64,000 bases of DNA from contig JAFXUD010000057.1 in assembly GCA_017535315.1 (NCBI GenBank), forward strand, positions 51,109 to 115,108, given 5' to 3'. This document shows positions 33,419-43,004 of the stretch, in pieces. Every line of letters begins with the position of its first letter. Positions within the stretch are counted from its first letter, which is position 1. Source of the stretch: Victivallales bacterium (GTDB taxonomy: Bacteria > Verrucomicrobiota > Lentisphaeria > Oligosphaerales > Oligosphaeraceae). Both the position numbers and the translations under genes were made by a program. The notes beneath the pieces are model-generated. The model was given only the letters and a program-made list of their open reading frames with translations. It was not told the origin of the DNA and did not search any database.

Positions 33419-34579
33419 ATGACCAATAATTTGGTTTGCAATGGCCTGGACAACTTGTCTGCAATTCATGATGCCCTGCGTGGTCGCCGTGCGGGGTTGG
33501 TCACCAATCCCTCCGCCATAGACCGTAGCGGCCGCGCTGCCGTTGACATCTTGGCTGAGTGCGGCGATGTCGTCGCCTTCTTTGCCCCCGAGCATGGTAT
33601 TCGAGGCGATTTGCAGAACGGTGTGCGCTTCACGGACAGCGTTGATGCGCGGACAGGCAAGATGGTCTATGCCCTCTATGGCACGACTGCGCACCTGACG
33701 CAGGAACGTGTGGAGGGGATTGAGGTCGTATTGTATGACATCCAGGACGTGGGCAGCCGTGCTTTCTCCTATCTGCGTACGCTGGCCTATCTGATTCAGG
33801 ACTGCATTGAGCTTGACCGCGAACTCATTGTGCTTGACCGCATCAATCCGTTGGGAGGAGAACAGTATGAAGGGGTACTCCCCGAACCAGAGTACGACAA
33901 GCGCTGGGGGTTTGGAGTCCCGATGCGCTTCGGTCTCACCAGCGGTGAATATGCCAAGATGGTGAATGCGCGTTACTTCGGAAACGCTTGTCGCCTGACT
34001 GTCATTCCCTGCCGCAACTGGCGGCGCGATATGATGTTCGATGATTGTGGTTTTTACTGGTGCAATCCTTCTCCCAACCTTCCGAATCCAATGAGCGCAT
34101 TGATTTACGCAGGCGCGGTTGCTTTCGAGCAGAGCAGTGTTTCGGGGGCGAGGGGGACGACCCGTCCATTTGAGATGTACGGGGCACCTTTTGTCGATGG
34201 ATACAAGATTGCGGAAAAGCTCAATCAACGTAATCTACCTGGCGTGCTATTCCGCCCCTGTGCCTTTACTTCCGAATACAACGCCTTCCAGAAGTATGTC
34301 AGGGAGTGCTGCCGAGGCGTTCAATTGTTTATCACGGACCGCCGTCGTTTCAACTCCTTTGAGACGGCAATGTGGATGCTGGAGACTTTCCGCGAGTACT
34401 GTCCCGAGTTTGAGATTCCATTCCAGAATGGACGCTGCCTCGCCAAAACCTTTGACTCCGTTCTCGGCAGCGCAGACTGGCGGCTGGGCAAGCTCTCGAC
34501 TGCCGAGTTCATCGTACGCGGACGGCACGAGGCCGCCGAGTTCCAAAAGAACGTTGCAGAGTTCCTGATCTACAAGTAA
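33419..34579 (+). CDS. DUF1343 / NamZ-like exo-beta-N-acetylmuramidase
   Basis: A 386-residue protein of the DUF1343 family, which includes NamZ, an enzyme removing terminal MurNAc from peptidoglycan fragments. Recognisable stretches are RRAGLVTNPSAIDRSG, VAFFAPEHGIRGDLQNG, VYALYGTTAHLTQE, VVLYDIQDVGSRAFSYL (candidate catalytic Asp), LDRINPLGG and MRFGLTSGEYAKM. No signal peptide is apparent, whereas many family members are exported, so intracellular recycling of imported muropeptides is possible. It follows the DUF1805 gene by 16 bp. Confidence 0.85.
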   Translation: MTNNLVCNGLDNLSAIHDALRGRRAGLVTNPSAIDRSGRAAVDILAECGDVVAFFAPEHGIRGDLQNGVRFTDSVDARTGKMVYALYGTTAHLTQERVEGIEVVLYDIQDVGSRAFSYLRTLAYLIQDCIELDRELIVLDRINPLGGEQYEGVLPEPEYDKRWGFGVPMRFGLTSGEYAKMVNARYFGNACRLTVIPCRNWRRDMMFDDCGFYWCNPSPNLPNPMSALIYAGAVAFEQSSVSGARGTTRPFEMYGAPFVDGYKIAEKLNQRNLPGVLFRPCAFTSEYNAFQKYVRECCRGVQLFITDRRRFNSFETAMWMLETFREYCPEFEIPFQNGRCLAKTFDSVLGSADWRLGKLSTAEFIVRGRHEAAEFQKNVAEFLIYK

Positions 34580-34589
34580 TCTTTCCTGA

Positions 34590-36764
34590 TCACAGTGTAA
34601 ACACCCGACTTGCCTCAGGTGCGAGTGTGGTGGCCTGTCCGTTGATTTTCACAGCCAAGTCAGCATCGCCCACATTGAAGCAGACGGCGTAGGTTTTGCC
34701 GTCTGCACCGCGAAGCACGGCTTTGCGCAACGCAGAGGGGGTGTCACATTGGATGTCGCAGGAAGGCTGTTCGGCGCACCAGGCGGCGGTTTCCTCAGCC
34801 GTTACACCGATGCGGACGGCGCAGGCGATGTCAAAGAGTACCTCGTCCTTTTCATAGACACGCGGGAAAGTACGCTCAAAGCAGGTGCCTGCACAGATTT
34901 CCTCCGCATAGTTCTGTCCACCGCATCGTTCAATAAGAGCCTTTTCGGGTTTCTTTATGGCGATTTGAGGGCGTTCGGGGCGGTTGAGGAGGAGCGGGCC
35001 GTTGAAGGAACGGACGGCCAGCTGTCCGTCGATGTTCAGCCAACTGCCACAGGATAGGGTTTCCCGCGCAAGGGTGGGTGTCCGCAGTGTCTGCGGTGGC
35101 ATTGTTTCACATTCCAGCGTGCGTGTCTGGCCGTTGTAGATGTCATTGAGCACGTTGAGTCCAAAGCCTTTGACCGTCATAAAGTAGAAGCGGTTGAGGG
35201 AGGTGGCGCGCTGGAAGACGACGACCGTGGCATCATCTGGGAGGGCGGCGTAGGCAATCTGCGTCTTTGCCACGATGTCGCTCTGCTCGCCCTCGGCGCC
35301 TGGCTCCATCTGCTGGGAGGTGAAGTTGCCCGAAGTGATGAAGCCACCAGGGAAGCTCTCTTTTGTAACGACATTGGAGGTGATTTTACAGGCAGGCCCC
35401 ATGCCCAGAATCTGACCGCTCATGTTGAAGCGCCATTCTGCCATGTTGGAAGCGTTCGTGGGCAGGCAGAGGCCCATGGGCGGCTCAGCCGCAACCCATG
35501 TCCAGGAGGCGATGCGCTTGGGTGAGCGTGAGAGGAAGGAGCCGTGGAAGTCGTCGAACCAGGCGGTAAGCGGCTTGACGGGTTCCTGGATGGGGCTCTT
35601 CTGGAAGTCGTGGAAGCGTCTGTGCCAGCAGGCGGCCATGGAGAGCGATGCAGCCTTGTCGCCTTCGAGGCGTGTGAAGTAGAGGGGCGAGATGGATTCG
35701 AGCGTGCGCAGACGATTGCCCATAAAGGAGCCGTCTGGGTTCGTGCCCTGCTCCAGGGCGACGGTTTTCAGCCAACCCGCCTCGAACTGCTCCGTGTCGG
35801 CGTCGCCGAAGAGGTCGCGGGCGAGGAGCCAGACCATAATGGCATAGTCCTGGCAGTAGCAGTAGCGTACGCGGGTATCGCCTCCAATGCGCAGCAGCCT
35901 GCCATCTGGGAAGATGCAGCTTTTGGTGAACTCCCAGATTTCCTTTGCATGGAGGTAAAGCGCCTTTGGCAACTGCCAACCGTAGTATTTCCCCGAGAAG
36001 TGGAGCATGGCCAGGTTGGAGAGGGTGATGTTGATGTAGCCTACGTTCATGTAATAGTGGTGGTTGCAGGCGCACGACGGGAAGAAGTTCGCCCCGACAT
36101 GCCACTCCTTGAGGGGCTTGCCTCGGAAGAGTTCCTCGGATTCCGCGTCTTGCGGCATGGAGCAGGCGTTCAGCAGGAACTTGGTGCCTTTCTCCTTGTA
36201 TTCCTCGGCGCGGGGCGCGTCGGGATACCGCAGGGCTGTGCGCCAGAGGACGGAGCCGTTCCACATGTTGCTTTCAGGCTTGTTTTCGGGTGGGCAGAAG
36301 CCAGCGACAACGGGGTATTCGTCCAGCAGCCAGTCGCATTCGGAGATGAGCAGGTTTTGGAAGTTCTCCTGGTCTTCAACTGTTGTGTAAGGCTCCAGGT
36401 TCTCGAAGGAGTGCGCCATGCGCTCCAGGCAGAGATTGGATATCCACGAGTGCCCCCACTTCTCGCCGTCGGCACAGGTTCCTTTGCCAGAGATGTGGCC
36501 GTTGATGGTGAAGCGAAGCAAAGCCAATGCCGTCGCCATCGTCTCGTCGCGCGAAAGGCCGACGCGTGCAAAGTCCGTGTATGGACTGACGGCCAGTTCG
36601 GCAAATGCGCCCAGTGCTGTGTTGTTGGTCTGCTGTGCCCAGTGTCCCTTGTTGCCAGGACCGAACGAGATGCAGCTCTTGTCGTGAGGTAGCGGACGGA
36701 GATGCCTCTTGGTGGATTTGACCCAGTTTTCGAGGAGGGAAAGATAGTCTTTGGTGGTGATCAT
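34590..36764 (-). CDS. Large uncharacterised alpha/alpha-toroid-like protein
   Basis: About 724 residues from ATG 36764; a TTG at 36806 is an alternative, and neither has a ribosome site. The first 400 residues are helical, with NTALGAFAELA, LRFTINGHISGKGTC, KWGHSWISNLCLERMAHSFENL, HYYMNVGYINITLSNLAMLHFSG and RYCYCQDYAIMVWLLARDLFG. These resemble the toroids of heparinase-like lyases and unsaturated glucuronyl hydrolases. The C-terminal 300 residues are beta-rich. No signal peptide is seen. I do not recognise the family with confidence; a polysaccharide lyase or hydrolase is the best guess. Convergent with the NamZ-like gene, 10 bp apart. Confidence 0.6.
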   Translation of the reverse strand: MITTKDYLSLLENWVKSTKRHLRPLPHDKSCISFGPGNKGHWAQQTNNTALGAFAELAVSPYTDFARVGLSRDETMATALALLRFTINGHISGKGTCADGEKWGHSWISNLCLERMAHSFENLEPYTTVEDQENFQNLLISECDWLLDEYPVVAGFCPPENKPESNMWNGSVLWRTALRYPDAPRAEEYKEKGTKFLLNACSMPQDAESEELFRGKPLKEWHVGANFFPSCACNHHYYMNVGYINITLSNLAMLHFSGKYYGWQLPKALYLHAKEIWEFTKSCIFPDGRLLRIGGDTRVRYCYCQDYAIMVWLLARDLFGDADTEQFEAGWLKTVALEQGTNPDGSFMGNRLRTLESISPLYFTRLEGDKAASLSMAACWHRRFHDFQKSPIQEPVKPLTAWFDDFHGSFLSRSPKRIASWTWVAAEPPMGLCLPTNASNMAEWRFNMSGQILGMGPACKITSNVVTKESFPGGFITSGNFTSQQMEPGAEGEQSDIVAKTQIAYAALPDDATVVVFQRATSLNRFYFMTVKGFGLNVLNDIYNGQTRTLECETMPPQTLRTPTLARETLSCGSWLNIDGQLAVRSFNGPLLLNRPERPQIAIKKPEKALIERCGGQNYAEEICAGTCFERTFPRVYEKDEVLFDIACAVRIGVTAEETAAWCAEQPSCDIQCDTPSALRKAVLRGADGKTYAVCFNVGDADLAVKINGQATTLAPEASRVFTL

Positions 36765-36802
36765 GGTGAGGGATGGTATTATTGGGTTGAGGTTAAATGA
36801 TG

Positions 36803-36936
36803 ACAAGGGGGACGGGAAGGACGGGAGAGACGGGAGAGACAGGGGGGGGGGACGGGAGGGAGAAACAGTGTATTAGAAGCAATTCGCTGTCCCTCTCGTC
36901 TCTCCCGTCTCTCCCGTCTCTCTTGTCCCTTTGGGG
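36803..36936. repeat. GGGACGGGAGAGACGGG hairpin element
   Basis: A purine-rich arm (GGGACGGGAAGGACGGGAGA and a run of ten G) and the complementary arm (TCTCGTCTCTCCCGTCTCTC, then TTGTCCCTTT) form a long inverted repeat in the gap between two minus-strand genes. Same family as 19464-19985 and 52322-52445. Confidence 0.8.
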
Positions 36937-36948
36937 GCAGGAATCATC

Positions 36949-39843
36949 CTACAGTCCAGGGAGAACGAAGTCCCAGAAGGTGAGGTTGGTCTTTTCGCCG
37001 ACCTGGTTGCAGAGCTCCTGGAAGAAGGCAGGCCAGTCGTCGGGTGTGGTGGCTGCGTCGGAGCCGCCGAAGGGCTGGACGGCGAAGAAGAGGAGGCTTC
37101 CCTGGCCCAGTTTGCGTTCCACGGCGGCTGGCTTGCCGTCGGGGTAGGTTGCGATGACGGTTTGTTCAGGGGAGGCGAAGTCGAAGGCGCGCACCGTTCC
37201 TGATTCACGCCCCAGGTTCATGGCGGGGGCGACAGGCAGGGTGGCCTTGCCGTAGTGAAGCGGATTCGCAGCGGCGGTGCGTTCGACCAGTTTGCCTGTG
37301 ATGAGTTCGCGTTCTGGCACGGAAGTACCATCGATGTTCCAGCTCCAAATTGTGGGGTCGAAGACCACGAGCTTGCCGCCGTTGGAGACGAACTCCAGCA
37401 GCCGTTTGGGGGTGTCGGAGTCGGTGTAGCGCATCCGCGGGATGTAGAGGACGGAGATGCCTTTCAGGGTATGGAGGCCGTTGGCGAGACCTGTCGGGCT
37501 GATGAAGCGGAAATTGGCTTTCACGTGCTCGCCGAGCAGGGCATAGACGCTGTAGGCGGCGTGGCCTGCCTTATCTTGCAGTCCCCAGCGGTCGTAGTCG
37601 TTGTAAAGAATGGCGCTTTTTGTCTCCGTCGGGAGCGGAAGCTTTTTCATCGTGAGGAGTTCTCTGCAGAGTTTCTCCATCTCGGCGTCTCCGTCAGGCA
37701 TAGTGACATTGGCGGGGCCTGACGCATACCATGTGAAGTTTTGCGAACCATTCTTGAGGGCCTGTGAGGTCCATTCGCGAATGTCGGCGGGCTTGGGGCG
37801 TCCGCCATGGTAGATGAAGCACTGGAGGGTAGTCATCGTGGTGCTTGACGATGCGAGGTCGTGAACCATCTTCACAGAGAAGCCTGTGTGGTAGATGGCG
37901 CGTGCCATGCCGTAGAAGCTGCGCGAGCTGGTGGGGTAGGGGTCGCAGCCAAGTTCAGGTGAATAAGGCGAGAGTTGCGCCAAGTTCACCTCGCTGATGC
38001 CTGAGCAGGTGTTGTGGTTCAGCCCCTGATAGGGAATCGTCGGGTCGATGGAACGGATGGCCTCGCCTATGGTTTTGAGAAAATCGGCGAAGTGGTTGTT
38101 CCAGTAGCGCCAGAAGGCGATGCGGCGGAAGGGTGAATCCTCGTCGGGAGTGGCACCATAGTCCTGGAAGCCATATTTGCCGAAGCCCGTCTCCTGCTTC
38201 ACTTTCGCATCGAACTCGTCCAGGGCCTTTGAAATGGTTGGATTGTTTTTGCGGTTGTAAATCAGCGGGATGTGGTTTGTCGGCTCGTCGATGACCTCCA
38301 CGAAGGCCAGCACCTTCCGCTGTTCGGGAACGGCGCAGAACTTGCGGACACCCTCGATTTCCCGCAGGACAGTCTGCAGGTATTCGGGGGTGGCGGGGTC
38401 CGAGAGTGCGCCATAGAAGAGTGGCGTGTGGAAATCTTCGATGGTCTTGCGGTAGAGGGTGGAGTTGTAGATGGCATACGGAAAGAGCATCCCGAAGGTT
38501 TTGTTCAGGCGAATGACCTCGTTTATGCCGCCAGGCACATTGCGTTCCCAGGCCACCCACGGCAGTGGCGGTCCCCATGAGCCGAAGGAGGCGTAGCGTT
38601 CGAAGAGCTCTTTCTGCTTTTCAGGCGTGAAATCCTTTTGCATGGCAGGCGGATAGAGGCTGCGGTAGTAGCAGTGCCGTCCCATGTAGGCGATGTAGCC
38701 GCCTGGCTTGCTGGAGAGAATCTCCGCGCCAGTCGTGCGGGCGCGCTTCGGGATGAAACTATCGGTTTCTTGTTTGCGGTAGCGGACAATCTGCGCCTTC
38801 TCCCCAAAGGTGGCTCTGGCGAACTTCGGGACATCGTTCAGGTTGCCGACAAAGGCGTTCCAGTGGCTTGTCTCATTGGTGGCGATGCGGTTGTGCGAGA
38901 AGTTCATTGTCAGCACGTCGGGGTGTTTGTCGTAGCCGAGCGTTTTCCAGGGGATGGTCAACGCCACCTCCCATGAAGCGTCATTCTTGAATACCTGAGA
39001 GTTCCAGTCGCCGTTCCAGGACTTGTTCGCCTTGTAGGGGTCTCCTGCCTGCGCCTGACGGAGCACCGCGTCGAATTGCGTGTTGGCGGGATTGACGATG
39101 AACTGCCAGCCGCTGTTCTGGTCGGGGTCGAAGAGGAACAGCTCCACGTCGTCGTCCCACCAAAGAGAGCCGTCCCGTTCCGTGGTTGCTGCCTTCAACT
39201 GGGCGACGGTTGGTTCGTCGCAGATGTAGCCGACATAGAGGTTGCCGTCGTTGTATGCCATTCTCACGGTTGTCTGGGTAGAGGGTTTGCCGCCTGTGTG
39301 GATGATGAAGTTCTGGAGGCGGGCGGCCTCCTGCCAGGTGGAAGGCATTCCTGTCGGTGCGCCCTGCGGGATTGCCACCTGGTCGGAAATCAGCTCATAG
39401 CTGAGCGACTGGATTTCCAGTTCGACGGGCTTGCCATCTATGGAGATGAGGAACTGTCCTGTCACCGCATCCAGTGGAACGTCGTAGGACAAACTTTCCG
39501 TTGCGAACTCCTTGTGGAACGGCAGTGACTTTTTGGATCCGTGGCCTGCACTGCCGTTTCCGCCACCCTGCTTGTTAAAGGAGAAGGCGAAGTGCAGGTC
39601 GGTCGTCTCGGTGCTGCGATAGGCGAGGCTGATAGTGACAGCCGACGTGCCTGGCGCAAAGTTGATGTATCCATACAGGACAGGCGTCTTGCCATTCAGC
39701 ACCTTGTCGCAGCGGAAAAGCGTTCCCTGGTAGCAATCCTTGTAGTCGCCTGGATAGGTTTTCAGGCGTGCCACAGGGTAATTTCCTGCCCATAGGGAGG
39801 CTGTCAGGAACAGCAGATAGAACGCGAAAAGAGTTTTTTTCAT
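36949..39843 (-). CDS. Exported CBM9-like / glycosidase-like protein
   Basis: A 964-residue protein with signal peptide MKKTLFAFYLLFLTASLWAG. Residues about 25-150 are a beta-sandwich. Residues 170-345 resemble CBM9 (TVRMAYNDGNLYVGYICDEP, WWDDDVELFLFDPD). Residues 380-720 form a TIM-barrel-like region with AFVEVIDEPTNHIP (candidate acid/base Glu) and LGCDPYPTSS. Residues 740-940 resemble the trimerisation/glutamine-amidotransferase-like domain of GH42 enzymes (AILYNDYDRWGLQD, VLYIPRMRY, GGKLVVFDPT). A GH42-like or related glycosidase is plausible. Divergent from the next exported gene, with 117 bp between them. Confidence 0.7.
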   Translation of the reverse strand: MKKTLFAFYLLFLTASLWAGNYPVARLKTYPGDYKDCYQGTLFRCDKVLNGKTPVLYGYINFAPGTSAVTISLAYRSTETTDLHFAFSFNKQGGGNGSAGHGSKKSLPFHKEFATESLSYDVPLDAVTGQFLISIDGKPVELEIQSLSYELISDQVAIPQGAPTGMPSTWQEAARLQNFIIHTGGKPSTQTTVRMAYNDGNLYVGYICDEPTVAQLKAATTERDGSLWWDDDVELFLFDPDQNSGWQFIVNPANTQFDAVLRQAQAGDPYKANKSWNGDWNSQVFKNDASWEVALTIPWKTLGYDKHPDVLTMNFSHNRIATNETSHWNAFVGNLNDVPKFARATFGEKAQIVRYRKQETDSFIPKRARTTGAEILSSKPGGYIAYMGRHCYYRSLYPPAMQKDFTPEKQKELFERYASFGSWGPPLPWVAWERNVPGGINEVIRLNKTFGMLFPYAIYNSTLYRKTIEDFHTPLFYGALSDPATPEYLQTVLREIEGVRKFCAVPEQRKVLAFVEVIDEPTNHIPLIYNRKNNPTISKALDEFDAKVKQETGFGKYGFQDYGATPDEDSPFRRIAFWRYWNNHFADFLKTIGEAIRSIDPTIPYQGLNHNTCSGISEVNLAQLSPYSPELGCDPYPTSSRSFYGMARAIYHTGFSVKMVHDLASSSTTMTTLQCFIYHGGRPKPADIREWTSQALKNGSQNFTWYASGPANVTMPDGDAEMEKLCRELLTMKKLPLPTETKSAILYNDYDRWGLQDKAGHAAYSVYALLGEHVKANFRFISPTGLANGLHTLKGISVLYIPRMRYTDSDTPKRLLEFVSNGGKLVVFDPTIWSWNIDGTSVPERELITGKLVERTAAANPLHYGKATLPVAPAMNLGRESGTVRAFDFASPEQTVIATYPDGKPAAVERKLGQGSLLFFAVQPFGGSDAATTPDDWPAFFQELCNQVGEKTNLTFWDFVLPGL

Positions 39844-39960
39844 TTATTCCTCCAAGTGTATTGAATTTGACGATTGCCTCTATAAAGTAATATCAGAAAA
39901 CAATAATAAAAGGTGACTGCGCGTATTTTGTTTGCGACGGCATCTTGAAGACGGAGAATA

Positions 39961-42843
39961 ATGATGCGAATGAAAATTGTTTTTTGGGCGTTGGCTATGG
40001 TGGCAGGTCTTAGCGTGTGGGCGCAGAAGCCCGAATGGGAGCGCAAGCCCATCGAAATCATCAAGGGGCATTTGCCGAAGCCACACTACCCTGTTCTGTG
40101 GAACGCGCAGGACAACGGCATCGGTAACTGGCAGATTGAGGGGGATTGCAAGGCGGAACTCAGCACTGATTTCTGTCTGTGGAACGAACAGTCAATCAAG
40201 TTGACGTTCAAAACGACACCAGGGCGTGTCGTTTTGAAGCCAGCTAGGATTGTGTTGCCAGATAAGGCGAATGCGATTGAGATGTGGGTTTATGGCTTCA
40301 AATCAGGAAAGCCCGCCAACCACTTTGAGGTTCAGGATGCGATAGGCAAGACATTCACACTAAAGACCAGGGGGAACACAAGTTATTGGGCGAAGAGCCC
40401 CTGGTGGGGGGCCTCCATCGGCAGAATCCCCAAGGAGGCTGTCGCTCCCATCACGCTCACAAAGGTGGTTTTTGACGCGTCGGACAAAATCGAAGCGGGT
40501 GATGCGATGTACTTCGACTTCATCTGCGCTGTAACGGTCGAGAACGCACATTTGCCAGACACCTCAAAGTGGGATATGTCATTTCCCTACAAGAAGGAAT
40601 CCATTCAGCCGACGCCCATTGACAAGAAGATTACCATGGGGTTTACCTCCGACAAGAAGGGACGTATCAGTTTCACCTTCAATGGAAGTGGCGGAAACCT
40701 CGTCTATGTCGTTGAACCGAAGACGGGAACCCTCAACGACCTCTCTGTCACGGTCAATGGCTCCCATACTTTCAAGCCGATGGCAAATGGCGGCGTGAAG
40801 GCGGAGGTGAACGGCGTGAGATTTCTCCCCACCGACACGGACGTGAAGGCAACACTTCTGAACAGCATCTTTGATGGGGCCACGCTGAAGACGGCGTGGC
40901 GGCTGGAAAAGCAGGGGGTCTCTGTCGAGTACAAACTTCAATTCGGGGTGATGTGGCGTTCTCTGATTATCAGTTGCACCTCCGAAAAAGGTGACTTCTC
41001 AGCCTTTGACTGTGGACACACGCAGGGGACACCGAACCCCAGGCTTTTCAAACTCACCTATCTGAACTACCGTTGGAACTATCCCAGGCTGCTGGTGACG
41101 GACGACTATTTCGTCTCCATCTTCCCCGACTGGTACACGAGCCATGCATCCGAAGTGGTCGATGGCTCGAATCACTCCTGGCTGGAGGGAGCAAAGGTGA
41201 TGGGAGAGGATTCGGCACGCATCATGGGCGGCTCCATCTACATCCCCAAGGCAGGAAGCACACTCAACCCGCTGCATGAGCGCTTTTTCCTCACCATCGC
41301 ACCAGACCTGGAGTCTGTTCTGCCAAACATCCCGAACCCACGGTCGGAATACTACGAGGAGACTGGACAACTGCTCTACTGCACGCGCATGTACGATTCG
41401 CAGGCTCCTGGGGACAGCGACCTGGAGGTGGAGTTCTGGAGGCTCATGGCCGACTATGGGATGCGCGAGGTCTTCGTGCGCTACCACATGAACATGTGGC
41501 GCACCCCGTTCCGCAACAACCACTTTACCCATTATGACAATCCGCACGAACCCGTCGGGACTGCTGGCTACCAGCAGATTGCACGTGAATTGAAGAAGGT
41601 CATACGCCGCGTTGGCCCCTATGAGGACAATCGCGTCAGCCATCCGCTTGGTCCCGAATTCACCTACAATGACATGGCCATCTATAGCGACGGCACCTAC
41701 CGAGAGGGATGGGACGCGTCCTTCCAGCCTTCACCCGCCGCACAGCACCGCCTGGAAGCGGAGTTCGCTCCGAAACTGGTCGCCAAGTTCGGCTGGAATG
41801 GCTGCTATTTCGACGAGGTTACCAATACCCCGCCCTGGGGATTGGTCGATTACAACCCCGACATTCCTGGCAGCGCCACCTACCTGAATGTCCTGCGCAA
41901 CTACGCCTTTGTTGCGCGCAAGTTGAGCGACTACTACGACGGTCCCATCTGGAGCGAGGGGAACGCCGCCTTTTTCTGGGCAGGCTACCTGGATACGGAC
42001 TACGCGCAGACCAATGACCCCGATTCCCTGCCCATTGTCGATTTCAAGCTTCGCAAGGTGAATCCGCTGGAGCACCTCAATGGCTACGACCTCACCCGCG
42101 CGAAGTCCCCGCTGGACTATCTCCTGAGTGCGCAGATTGTACACGGCAACATGGGACATCTCTGGACTGGCGAATCATTCCGCGTTTATCATGGCAGCAA
42201 GCTAATCAAAAACCTGAAAACTGATGACTACCGCCACCTCTTCCGCTCCTATTTTATGATGCTCCAGCTTCAGGAGCTCTATGCAGAGACGAAACCCAGC
42301 GAAATCACCTACTCCTGCGGAGGTGAGATGCTCACCGCCACGCAGATGCTCCGCCAGAACAAGCCCAACGAAGGCAAGGTCTATACACGCTACGCCAACG
42401 GTCTCGAAGTCTGGGTGAATCGCAATCCACAGGAGAAGTGGACGGTCGAGGTTGACGGTAAGTCGTTCGTCCTGCCGCCGTATGGCTATGCGGCCTTCAT
42501 GCCAGGCAAGCTGGTGGAGTACTCCGCTGAAATCGACGGCCATCGCGTGGATTATTCCCGTGGTCCGCGCTATCTCTATGTCGATGGGCGCGGCATCGAG
42601 ACGCAGTTCCCCGAAATCACCGCTGCCAACGCCTACGTCCTTTTCAAGGAGGGGGATGCAACAATCCTCATACCCCTGCCGTTCATCGCGGAGGAGGCTG
42701 TCAGCGGCCTCTCCGCTACGTGCATACAGCCACTGGACCGTGCTGGCAAGCCACTCGCACCCGAGACCGACCTGGATGTGGTGGATGGTGGCAATGCAAG
42801 ATTTACCGTAACCAAGGAGCCCTTCAAGTACAAGCTGAAGTAA
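39961..42843 (+). CDS. Exported glycosidase-like protein of unknown family
   Basis: A 960-residue protein with signal peptide (MMRMKIVFWALAMVAGLSVWAQ) and GGAG 5 bases before ATG. Residues 30-200 are a beta-sandwich resembling a carbohydrate-binding module. Beta-rich segments follow to about 470. A TIM-barrel-like stretch then contains MREVFVRYHMNMWRTPFRNN, FGWNGCYFDEVTNTPPWG (candidate Asp/Glu pair), DGPIWSEGNAAFFWAGYLDT and HGNMGHLWTGESF. A beta domain ends the protein. The layout recalls clan GH-D or GH101-like glycosidases but I cannot place it. It shares a divergent promoter region with the GH42-like gene. Confidence 0.65.
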   Translation: MMRMKIVFWALAMVAGLSVWAQKPEWERKPIEIIKGHLPKPHYPVLWNAQDNGIGNWQIEGDCKAELSTDFCLWNEQSIKLTFKTTPGRVVLKPARIVLPDKANAIEMWVYGFKSGKPANHFEVQDAIGKTFTLKTRGNTSYWAKSPWWGASIGRIPKEAVAPITLTKVVFDASDKIEAGDAMYFDFICAVTVENAHLPDTSKWDMSFPYKKESIQPTPIDKKITMGFTSDKKGRISFTFNGSGGNLVYVVEPKTGTLNDLSVTVNGSHTFKPMANGGVKAEVNGVRFLPTDTDVKATLLNSIFDGATLKTAWRLEKQGVSVEYKLQFGVMWRSLIISCTSEKGDFSAFDCGHTQGTPNPRLFKLTYLNYRWNYPRLLVTDDYFVSIFPDWYTSHASEVVDGSNHSWLEGAKVMGEDSARIMGGSIYIPKAGSTLNPLHERFFLTIAPDLESVLPNIPNPRSEYYEETGQLLYCTRMYDSQAPGDSDLEVEFWRLMADYGMREVFVRYHMNMWRTPFRNNHFTHYDNPHEPVGTAGYQQIARELKKVIRRVGPYEDNRVSHPLGPEFTYNDMAIYSDGTYREGWDASFQPSPAAQHRLEAEFAPKLVAKFGWNGCYFDEVTNTPPWGLVDYNPDIPGSATYLNVLRNYAFVARKLSDYYDGPIWSEGNAAFFWAGYLDTDYAQTNDPDSLPIVDFKLRKVNPLEHLNGYDLTRAKSPLDYLLSAQIVHGNMGHLWTGESFRVYHGSKLIKNLKTDDYRHLFRSYFMMLQLQELYAETKPSEITYSCGGEMLTATQMLRQNKPNEGKVYTRYANGLEVWVNRNPQEKWTVEVDGKSFVLPPYGYAAFMPGKLVEYSAEIDGHRVDYSRGPRYLYVDGRGIETQFPEITAANAYVLFKEGDATILIPLPFIAEEAVSGLSATCIQPLDRAGKPLAPETDLDVVDGGNARFTVTKEPFKYKLK

Positions 42844-42861
42844 GGAGGGAGCTAGCATTCT

Positions 42862-42999
42862 GCACCTAGAGGGCGGTAGCCCCTGGCGCTAAAGCGCTAG
42901 GCATAGAACAGGTGGGGCCGTGGCAGGAGCCGTTGATAGTGAAGGCACTACCAGTTCTGTGCGTCGCGCTTCAGCGCGGCGTCTTACAAAAAAGGAAAT
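42862..42999. repeat. Hairpin-rich intergenic element with GCACAGAACAGGTG-type motif
   Basis: Contains GGGCGGTAGCCCC, TGGCGCTAAAGCGCTAGGC, GCATAGAACAGGTGG and, inverted, CCAGTTCTGTGCGTCGCGC with a GCGCTTCAGCGC hairpin. Related motif copies are at 44190-44233 (GCACAGAACAGGT twice) and 57888-58008. Confidence 0.6.
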
Positions 43000-43004
43000 G
43001 GAAG

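Noticed and set aside
42912..43004. N-terminal extension of the MalY/PatB gene
   Set aside because: The extra 31 codons translate hairpin repeat DNA, and the good ribosome site belongs to the ATG at 43005.
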